From assembly GCA_009845505.1 (NCBI GenBank), contig VXZL01000023.1, positions 1 through 5,121 of the forward strand: DNA of 5,121 bases, read 5' to 3'. Positions 1-5,121 of this stretch are shown piece after piece (position 1 is the first letter of the stretch; each line of letters begins with the position of its first letter). The DNA comes from Candidatus Poribacteria bacterium (lineage in GTDB: Bacteria; Poribacteria; WGA-4E; WGA-3G). The notes under the pieces were generated by a model. The model saw nothing but the letters and a program-made list of their open reading frames with translations, searched no databases and was not told the origin of the DNA. The position numbers and the translations under genes are program-made.

Positions 1-115
1 CAATTAGAATTGGTATTATACTAAAGTTTGGATAATTCGCGTTGCATGCAAATCGATTTTTCAAGGGTATCGCGCTTTTTTTGATCTTGATACAGACATA
101 ATAAGGAGAACAAGG
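1..115 (+). promoter_or_regulatory. Non-coding leader upstream of uma2 with weak promoter-like motifs
   Basis: No gene can be supported here; short open tails in two forward frames stop at about 24 and 33, so an upstream gene could end just inside the edge, but nothing identifies it. TTGGTA at 10-15 and GATAAT at 31-36 resemble -35 and -10 hexamers, but the 15-base spacing is short; TATACT at 17-22 is another -10-like match. Two perfect palindromes lie nearby: CAATT-AG-AATTG at 1-12 and TTGCATGCAA at 42-51. Either could be an operator, or chance in A/T-rich sequence. A run of seven T at 76-82 follows CGCGC, but only a four-pair stem (38-41 with 71-74) precedes it, so it is not a convincing terminator. 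The promoter call is inference. Confidence 0.25.
103..108 (+). promoter_or_regulatory. Shine-Dalgarno sequence of uma2
   Basis: AAGGAG lies seven bases before the ATG at 116, which is near-ideal spacing. It decides for the ATG at 116 rather than the second in-frame ATG at 122 (protein start Met-Ala-Met). It is the only strong ribosome binding site in the window, since neither the permease nor the omp85 gene has a comparable one. Confidence 0.8.
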
Positions 116-934
116 ATGGCGATGTTTGAAAAGGAAGGACGTCTCGGCTATGTCCCGACCGAAGAACACAGCCTCTATCCAGAAACTGACGGTAAACCGA
201 TGGCAGCAAGTGACGAGCATAGACGTGTGTTGATAGGGATCCTCCGAGGACTTGAGTCGTTTTTTCGTGACACCCCAGATGTGTATGTCTCTGGGGATAT
301 CCTGATGTATTATGTTCAAGGGGACCCGCGTCGCGTCGTATCGCCGGATGTACTTGTCACTTTCGGGATAGGTCGGAAGGCGCGTCGGACGTATCAGGTC
401 TGGGTAGAAGGCAAACCCCCGGATTTCGTGATGGAGTTGTCGAGCAAAACCACATATCAAGGAGACTTGACGGAGAAGTTAGATCTTTACGCTGAGTTAG
501 GGGTTTCGGAGTATTTCTTGGCGGATATAGAAGGTCTGTATCTACCTTCGCCTTTGATGGGTTTTCGGTTAGTAGCCGGTCAGTATCAGGCAGTGTCGCC
601 GGATGCGGCTGGTAGCATTCACGCGTTGAGTCTGGGTTTAGATGTGCATTGTGTGGACGGGGATTTACAGTTTTATGATCCTGTCAAAGATGAATGGCTT
701 CAGCTGCCCGAAGTGGTAGCAGAAACCCGTGCTGAGGAAGCGACTGTCCGTGCTGAGGAGGCGACTGCCCGTGCTGAGGCGGAGTCGCTCGCCCGCCAGG
801 AGGCGACCGTCCGTGCGCAAGCTGCGGAGTCGCTCGCCCGTCAGGAGGCGATGGCTCGCGCTGAGGCAGAGTCGGAAAACGCACGCCTCCGCGCCGAACT
901 CGCCCGATTACGGGGCACCAGAAGTAATAGTTGA
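116..934 (+). CDS. Uma2-family PD-(D/E)XK nuclease-like protein with C-terminal coiled coil
   Basis: This 272-residue protein belongs to the Uma2 (DUF820) family, a branch of the PD-(D/E)XK nuclease superfamily whose cellular role is not established. Residues about 15-195 form the Uma2 domain. Visible landmarks are SPDVLV (76-81) with the likely metal-binding D78, PDFVMELSSKTT (102-113) with E107, and the family block D117-x3-K121-x3-Y125-x3-G129-V130-x-E132-Y133 leading to D137. The acidic residues of a nuclease site are therefore present; which lysine is catalytic (K111 or K121) cannot be settled by eye. Residues 201-265 are a highly charged Ala/Glu/Arg heptad repeat predicted to form a coiled coil, a tail often seen on Uma2 proteins of Poribacteria and cyanobacteria (from memory). 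No signal peptide or membrane segment is seen, so it should be cytoplasmic. The gene starts at an ATG with a strong Shine-Dalgarno sequence and ends four bases before the ABC permease gene. Family assignment is firm; any function beyond nuclease-like is unknown. Confidence 0.88.
   Translation: MAMFEKEGRLGYVPTEEHSLYPETDGKPMAASDEHRRVLIGILRGLESFFRDTPDVYVSGDILMYYVQGDPRRVVSPDVLVTFGIGRKARRTYQVWVEGKPPDFVMELSSKTTYQGDLTEKLDLYAELGVSEYFLADIEGLYLPSPLMGFRLVAGQYQAVSPDAAGSIHALSLGLDVHCVDGDLQFYDPVKDEWLQLPEVVAETRAEEATVRAEEATARAEAESLARQEATVRAQAAESLARQEAMARAEAESENARLRAELARLRGTRSNS
728..898 (+). repeat. 21-bp tandem repeats encoding the heptad coiled coil of Uma2
   Basis: The 3' part of uma2 is made of degenerate 21-bp units, each coding seven residues: RAEEATV, RAEEATA, RAEAESL, ARQEATV, an eight-residue variant RAQAAESL, ARQEAMA, RAEAESE, then the more diverged NARLRAE. 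A higher-order 45-bp duplication is visible: the 15-mer GGAGTCGCTCGCCCG occurs at 781-795 and again at 826-840, followed both times by near-identical CAGGAGGCGA. This points to growth by unequal recombination or replication slippage. Unit length is a multiple of three, so copy-number change keeps the reading frame. The one 24-bp unit shifts the heptad phase by one residue and would put a stutter in the coiled coil. The repeats also keep two other frames free of stops, which produces spurious Arg-rich and Pro-rich open frames. Confidence 0.85.
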
Positions 935-938
935 AAAA

Positions 939-1868
939 ATGTTTGAAGATATTCTTTCAGCAACAATTCGGGGAGCAACCCCACTCCTACTCGCCGCATC
1001 AGGTGAGGTCATCTCCCAGCGCGCCGGTGTGCTGAACATCGGTATCGAAGGGATGATGCTCTTCGGGGCATTTTTCGGGATGGTTGGCTCGTTCTACACA
1101 GCAGAACTCGTTATGATTGCACCGTGGTTCGGGCTTTTGATAGCAGGACTCAGCGGGCTTCTCGCCGCCGCACTCTTTGCGCTGTTCGCAATAAGACTGC
1201 GTGGCGACCAAGTCATCATCGGCACAGCAATGACACTCTTGGCATTAGGATTGACTGAGGTTATCTATCAGCAGCTCTTTGGCGAAACAGGAATGGCACA
1301 AGGCGTACCAGCGTTTCAGCAAATAGATATTCCTCTGCTCTCACAGGTCCCTTTTATCGGGAGTGCGCTGTTTGCACACAATGTTCTCGTCTACATTGCA
1401 TTCTTGTCGGTGCCTTGTGTCTATTTCTTCCTCTACCATACGCAACCCGGACTCCGCATACGCGCCTGCGGTGAGCATCCAAGAGCAATCGCCGCTGCCG
1501 GTGCTAACGTCCTCCGTCTGAGAACAATGTGTTTATTATTCGCCGGAGCGATGGCAGGTATCGCTGGCGGCTATCTCTCCCTCGCCGATGTCCCGTATTT
1601 TACACCCGGCATGACAGTCGGTCGTGGGTTTATTGCTTTAGCGATTGTCATCTTTGGGAAGTGGCATCCTGTGAAGGCGTGCGGTGCAGCGTTGCTTTTC
1701 GGACTCGGTACAGCCCTCGATGCACGGTTTCAAGCACTGGGATGGGGTATTCCGTATCAGGTATTCTTAATGCTACCTTACGTCCTCTGCTTAGCAGTTT
1801 TAGCAGGTTTTGTCGGGCGTGCCGAAGCACCCCTCGCGTTAGGAAGACCCTACGAACAATCAGAGTAG
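939..1868 (+). CDS. ABC transporter permease, BMP/nucleoside type (NupQ/YufQ-like)
   Basis: This 309-residue polytopic inner-membrane protein is a permease of the BPD_transp_2 family (PF02653), of the branch that works with BMP-type binding lipoproteins to import nucleosides or simple sugars; B. subtilis NupQ is of similar length. Diagnostic segments are QRAGVLNIGIEGMM (27-40), the cytoplasmic coupling loop RACGEHPRAIAAAGAN (175-190), GRGFIALAIVIFGKWHP (228-244), and the C-terminal LGWGIPYQVFLMLPY (267-281). Roughly eight to nine hydrophobic segments are seen, around 10-28, 35-53, 59-86, 92-114, 146-166, 195-215, 228-240, 246-262 and 273-294. The start at 939 is chosen because the family similarity begins exactly there. 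The frame stays open upstream to an ATG at 729, but that part reads the Uma2 repeats out of frame. There is no good Shine-Dalgarno sequence, and the gap to the uma2 stop is four bases, so translational coupling is likely. In such operons this permease is normally last, after a lipoprotein, a double ATPase and a first permease, none of which is in the window. The substrate cannot be fixed from sequence. Confidence 0.92.
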   Translation: MFEDILSATIRGATPLLLAASGEVISQRAGVLNIGIEGMMLFGAFFGMVGSFYTAELVMIAPWFGLLIAGLSGLLAAALFALFAIRLRGDQVIIGTAMTLLALGLTEVIYQQLFGETGMAQGVPAFQQIDIPLLSQVPFIGSALFAHNVLVYIAFLSVPCVYFFLYHTQPGLRIRACGEHPRAIAAAGANVLRLRTMCLLFAGAMAGIAGGYLSLADVPYFTPGMTVGRGFIALAIVIFGKWHPVKACGAALLFGLGTALDARFQALGWGIPYQVFLMLPYVLCLAVLAGFVGRAEAPLALGRPYEQSE

Positions 1869-1869
1869 T

Positions 1870-1919
1870 TAAGCGCTGTTCGCTTATCGCGTACCGTTCT
1901 TCGCGATTCGCGGTATGCG
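1870..1919 (+). terminator. Palindromic convergent intergenic region, possible bidirectional terminator or REP-like element
   Basis: The 67 bases between the permease stop (1868) and the omp85 stop (1936) fold almost completely. Hairpin A is TAAGCG (1870-1875), loop CTGTT, CGCTTA (1881-1886). Hairpin B pairs 1888-1896 with 1911-1919: nine pairs including one G:U, around a 14-base loop that itself contains TCGCGA. A further palindrome, GCGG-T-CCGC, sits at 1917-1925. The G:U pair becomes a C:A mismatch on the other strand, so hairpin B is more stable in the rightward (permease) transcript. Neither direction shows a U-tract after the stem, so classical intrinsic termination is not supported. 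Ending both transcripts here is inferred from the convergent layout. The CG-rich nested palindromes would also suit a dispersed repetitive extragenic element. Confidence 0.45.
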
Positions 1920-1935
1920 GTCCGCTATCTGCTAA

Positions 1936-4900
1936 TTAAAACGTACTCCCAAGACGCAGGTGAAGCCTATTCGTAACAGTGGCTGGAGCGTATCCAAACG
2001 GAATCGCATAATCGATGCCAGCAGTCAAAGCACCTAAATCCACATAAACTCCAGTACCGACGGAAGATGGCAGACGCGTTGAGGTGTTAGCATCCTCCAA
2101 CGAACCCCAGACATTTCCCGTATCAAAAAAGACAGCACCGCGGAGCGCAGAATAGATCGGAAACCGCAGCTCTGTATTAAAAATGAACTGCACATCGCCA
2201 CGATGAATACCCGTCCTGTCTGCTGGACCCAGAGAACGTTCCGCATAGCCTCGCACCGTCGTACTACCGCCCGCCCAAAACCGCTCAAAAGAGATGAGTT
2301 CCGCCCGTCGATTGGAACGTAAGCCACTCGTAACACCCAGTCGAAGGGCCGTCGCTAACACAAGACCACCCACAAGCTTCTGATAATAACGTGTGTCGGT
2401 TGTTGTTTTGACGAAACCTGTTTCCCCTTGCAAAAAACCACCCGCATATTCAAGTGTAAGTGCATTATACATACCGTCTGTAGGGTTTAGGTATCGCACA
2501 CGGCTATCATAGGTCCAAGAGAAACGCAAACTACTGACAGTCGTCTGATACGGATCCCATTCTTGCAATAGGGCAGACACCGGCTGGTCGTCTTGCATCA
2601 GGGGTGGAACCGGTTGGCTCAAGTCTCGGTAGCTATATCGTAAATCAACGTAGTCAAATTGCGATAGTCGCCTACTGAGGATGAAACTCCCTTGCAGTGC
2701 CCGCACGTAATCGTCTATCTCCAATTTCCTCGCAGATAACTGTAGACTGCCACGCGTGCGTCCGATAAGCCACGGCTTGGTGAGCGTTGCATTCAAGAGA
2801 TACCCTAACTCATTCCGCCATCCGATCCCCGCACGCAAGCGTCCTCGGATGTTCCTCTTAAACAGAAAATTGCTGTCCGTCAACTCACCTGTCAAGCGAG
2901 GACCCTCTGCCAAACTATAGCCACCACCGATACTATACGCTCGCGACTCATGTTTCTCTACTCTTATCAAAACGGAATTGGTTTTAAGATTTTCTCCGAC
3001 CTCATTTTGACCCGTGAGTTGTTCGATTCTGAGACGCTCCGCCTGGACACCACGAAAAAGTCCCAAACTGTAGAGGCTTTGTTGCGCACGGCTTAACTTC
3101 GCCGATGTCCAAAGCGTTCCTTCAAGATGTCGGACCTCCCGTTCAAGCACATGCTGCATTACCACATCCGTATCACCTTCAAAATAGAATCTTCCAAACG
3201 CCACCTGTTCACCTTCTGTAACCACAGTAAGGCGGAGAATACCGTGTTCAAAAACTTCAAGGTGCGTTGCCCGTTGTATCAGTGTATAGCGAGGGTTACC
3301 CTCAAAGTTTTGGAGGCTCCAGCGTTCACCAACATTGGTAGCTACGAAAACGCCTTCAAGTCCAAGGTTATGCTTTCTAAAGGTATTCCGAACTTCTAAG
3401 GGGAGTTTGCCTTCTGTGAGGGATGCCGAAAAATCACCTGCTGTTTGAAAAACGGGTGTTTCCGTCTCTGGCAGGTAGGTGCCAATGACGACGGCATCAA
3501 TGTATCCGAGTTCACGATAGGCTTTCAGAATCGCATCTTGGTAGACATTCCGCTTGAGGGATGTATTCGGTTGTGGAAGTGGAAGTTCGTCTTGCAAGCG
3601 TTCGAGAAGCGTAGCAGTATCCAATGCCCAATTCCCACCGATGTCCCACCGGTGGATCATCTCCTTATGTTCCTCAACAATGATAATACGTATGCCGATT
3701 TCACCGACGGTCTGACCTTCTGATTTCTGTTTATCGAGGGTCGCTCTGATAGCCGCATTCGGATAACCCGCTCTCCCATATAAAAGACTCAACTTATGCA
3801 CATCTGTATCAAGTTCTTGTTCAAAAAAAAACTGCCGCTGTTCTCGTCGGAACAGCCCTTTGGTGATGCGGGCTTGCAGATTCGGTATAAAACCTATAAT
3901 CGGTTTTATCGTCATTTCCCGGAGGAGTTCTACATCCGAAAACGCACGATTCCCCGCAAAACTGACACGACTGACCACATATTGCATCCCAGGGTTAATC
4001 GTAAGCATGATTTCTGAAGCATCCACGACTTCCTCGTCCACAGTTGTGTCATGATAACCCGCCGCTTTAAAATAAGATTTTATCCGCCGTTCCCACACAG
4101 CAGTTGTGGAAGTAGTTATTAGCGGAACTATATCTGCCCTGAACGTATCTTGAAGCGATAAGGGAACTTCACCGTCATCCGTAACGAACTTAAAATTCAC
4201 GCGCTTGCCTTCACTCACCTCAAATCGCAGCACACCGGTTTCACGGAAAAAGGTCGGTGCGATAGTAGCAGTCGGATAGTTATTTTCTCGATAAATCGCT
4301 TGCATCAATGCTACATCGGCATCCACACCGGATTTGTTATAAACCGGATGCTGCCGGCTGAAGGTGCAGGCGGCTTCAAGTCGGTACGTGGGAATAGCAG
4401 AATTTCCCTGAATTTGCAACTCCTTAATAGACGAAGCATCGCCCAAGGTTATCTCATAGATTAACCTGACGCTGGCGGGACGATGGTTCCCTGATTCCTG
4501 CGATTCAACTTCGGATGGGATATCTGAAACTGCGACACTTACGCCAAAATACCCATAATCTTCGCACACCCGCTTAATACGGCTAATATCGGTCTTGATG
4601 ATTTCAGGGATATATGTACCTTCCGGTTTCGATGTCAATACCTCGTCGATGGCGACTCTAAATTCACTGTCCGAAACACCGAGGATCATGATTTCTTCGA
4701 TACGTGCGAAAGGGGTCAGTTGATAGGTTAGCGTAACCCCATCAATACCATCTTGGGCATAGACATGGATTTGAGCATACTGCTGTGTCGCGTAGAGTGC
4801 CTTAACGCTTTGTTGAATAGCGTACCGAGAGAACGCATCACCAATTCCTACCGCTGTCTGGTTTCTGAGAATGTTGAGTTGTTCTGTAGTTGACGTTACA

Positions 4901-5019
4901 GGTTGCTTATCAATCTGATATTCTATCTCTGCAACGCGCGTGCTTGTGATTTCTATGGGTGCGTCCGCATACACAGAGCTAAAAAAAAAGCAGCACAGGA
5001 ATAGGATAAAATAAGTCAT
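1936..5019 (-). CDS. Omp85/BamA-type outer-membrane assembly protein with about seven POTRA domains
   Basis: This 1027-residue protein combines a periplasmic POTRA arm with a C-terminal Omp85 beta-barrel (Bac_surface_Ag, PF01103). Proteins of this type insert other proteins into the outer membrane. Residues 1-20 look like a signal peptide, with cleavage after A18 or A20, although no Lys or Arg occurs before R28. I count seven POTRA units, at about 21-103, 104-192, 196-270, 271-343, 346-449, 453-602 and 604-689. Each has the late-helix/strand signature (for example GYFGVSV 156, GYPNAAI 418, GYIDAVV 505, LGLFRGV 652), and several have the G-N turn (QGNSAIP 204, AGNRAF 355, GGNWAL 461). The barrel, 691-1027, carries the hallmark VRGY (922-925), FFDTGNVW (964-971) and a terminal Phe in GSTF. 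It is longer than E. coli BamA, which has five POTRAs in about 800 residues. The ATG at 5019-5017 is the earliest possible start, because an in-frame TAA lies nine bases upstream; no clear Shine-Dalgarno sequence is seen. BamA versus a TamA-like paralogue cannot be decided without the rest of the genome, so no symbol is given. Confidence 0.92.
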   Translation of the reverse strand: MTYFILFLCCFFFSSVYADAPIEITSTRVAEIEYQIDKQPVTSTTEQLNILRNQTAVGIGDAFSRYAIQQSVKALYATQQYAQIHVYAQDGIDGVTLTYQLTPFARIEEIMILGVSDSEFRVAIDEVLTSKPEGTYIPEIIKTDISRIKRVCEDYGYFGVSVAVSDIPSEVESQESGNHRPASVRLIYEITLGDASSIKELQIQGNSAIPTYRLEAACTFSRQHPVYNKSGVDADVALMQAIYRENNYPTATIAPTFFRETGVLRFEVSEGKRVNFKFVTDDGEVPLSLQDTFRADIVPLITTSTTAVWERRIKSYFKAAGYHDTTVDEEVVDASEIMLTINPGMQYVVSRVSFAGNRAFSDVELLREMTIKPIIGFIPNLQARITKGLFRREQRQFFFEQELDTDVHKLSLLYGRAGYPNAAIRATLDKQKSEGQTVGEIGIRIIIVEEHKEMIHRWDIGGNWALDTATLLERLQDELPLPQPNTSLKRNVYQDAILKAYRELGYIDAVVIGTYLPETETPVFQTAGDFSASLTEGKLPLEVRNTFRKHNLGLEGVFVATNVGERWSLQNFEGNPRYTLIQRATHLEVFEHGILRLTVVTEGEQVAFGRFYFEGDTDVVMQHVLEREVRHLEGTLWTSAKLSRAQQSLYSLGLFRGVQAERLRIEQLTGQNEVGENLKTNSVLIRVEKHESRAYSIGGGYSLAEGPRLTGELTDSNFLFKRNIRGRLRAGIGWRNELGYLLNATLTKPWLIGRTRGSLQLSARKLEIDDYVRALQGSFILSRRLSQFDYVDLRYSYRDLSQPVPPLMQDDQPVSALLQEWDPYQTTVSSLRFSWTYDSRVRYLNPTDGMYNALTLEYAGGFLQGETGFVKTTTDTRYYQKLVGGLVLATALRLGVTSGLRSNRRAELISFERFWAGGSTTVRGYAERSLGPADRTGIHRGDVQFIFNTELRFPIYSALRGAVFFDTGNVWGSLEDANTSTRLPSSVGTGVYVDLGALTAGIDYAIPFGYAPATVTNRLHLRLGSTF
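2953..4959 (-). other. POTRA arm of the Omp85 protein
   Basis: This stretch encodes residues 21-689, a chain of about seven POTRA units of 75-105 residues each, except the sixth, which is about 150. Each unit is read from the order strand, helix, helix ending in an aromatic/Gly-x-x motif, then two strands. The seven such endings lie near residues 81, 156, 246, 321, 418, 505 and 652. The fourth unit lacks the usual G-N turn and is the least certain. Boundaries are by eye and may be off by ten residues. Confidence 0.7.
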
Positions 5020-5121
5020 TGGTTGTTAGTTTTTGGATTTTGGGTAAGAGGTTCCCACTACAATTTACCCCTTCATCAGCGAACACAAAGTTAAGTAATG
5101 AAAATTATACAAAAATGCCGA
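5020..5121 (-). promoter_or_regulatory. Leader of the omp85 gene with a consensus -10 hexamer
   Basis: On the minus strand a perfect TATAAT (5109 down to 5104), preceded by a T-rich stretch and one G, lies 84 bases before the omp85 start codon. This would give a 5' untranslated region of roughly 75-80 bases. The matching -35 box would fall outside the window, so the promoter cannot be completed. The leader has no recognisable Shine-Dalgarno sequence close to the ATG and no convincing hairpin, and no gene is seen in it. Confidence 0.35.

Noticed and set aside
38..82. Intrinsic terminator of an upstream gene ending in the T-run at 76-82
   Set aside because: Only a four-pair stem with a long loop can be drawn before the T-run, and no upstream gene end can be identified.
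684..884. Minus-strand open frame rich in Pro, Gly and His opposite the uma2 tail
   Set aside because: Its repeats are the complement of the coding heptad repeats; there is no ribosome binding site and no recognisable protein.
729..938. Arg-rich N-terminal extension of the permease from the ATG at 729
   Set aside because: It reads the Uma2 heptad repeats in another frame, overlaps a well-supported gene, and permease family similarity begins only at the Met at 939.
1529..1939. Forward open frame of 136 codons overlapping the permease 3' end
   Set aside because: It is out of frame with the permease, its composition (many Arg, Cys, Ser) is typical of a shadow frame, and it has no recognisable family.
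3127..4054. Several forward open frames of 64-92 codons inside the omp85 region
   Set aside because: They are short, lack domain features and lie opposite the continuous, motif-rich Omp85 reading frame.
4981..5019. Lipoprotein signal suggested by Cys9-Cys10 in the Omp85 N-terminus
   Set aside because: The cysteines are too close to the start, and there is no lipobox; the following FFFSSVYADA fits a signal peptidase I site.

Overview
The window carries three protein-coding genes and little else. Two point right: a Uma2-family PD-(D/E)XK protein (116-934) and an ABC transporter permease (939-1868). One points left: a long Omp85/BamA-type outer-membrane protein (1936-5019). The Omp85 gene means a diderm (Gram-negative type) bacterium. 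The combination of moderate base composition, a Uma2 protein with an Ala/Glu/Arg heptad tail, and a BMP/nucleoside-type permease reminds me of Candidatus Poribacteria or similar uncultured marine or sponge-associated lineages. That placement is from memory and is not proven by anything in the window.

Layout. Positions 1-115 are a non-coding leader with A/T-rich promoter-like hexamers, small palindromes and a strong Shine-Dalgarno sequence for uma2. The uma2 gene ends in a run of 21-bp (seven-codon) repeats that encode a coiled coil. Only 4 bases after its stop codon the permease gene begins, without a clear ribosome binding site of its own, so the two are probably co-transcribed and translationally coupled. 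Between the convergent ends of the permease and omp85 genes lie 67 bases that are almost entirely foldable palindromes, without the U-tract of a classical terminator. The omp85 gene fills the rest; the last 102 bases are its leader, with a perfect TATAAT in the right orientation close to the window edge.

How the genes relate. The permease is one half of a BMP-type (nucleoside or simple sugar) importer. Its partner permease, ATPase and binding lipoprotein are not in the window and could lie upstream of position 1. Uma2 has no known link to such transport, so its position immediately before the permease looks like an insertion into, or a replacement at, a transporter operon. The Omp85 protein acts separately, in outer-membrane protein insertion.

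No clearly new multi-gene system is visible. The points worth a second look are the seven-POTRA architecture of the Omp85 protein and a ~70-residue insertion in its sixth POTRA, two nine-base homopolymers in that gene (one inside the signal peptide), the uma2-permease junction, and the palindromic convergent intergenic element. No tRNA, rRNA, CRISPR array, insertion sequence or riboswitch was seen.
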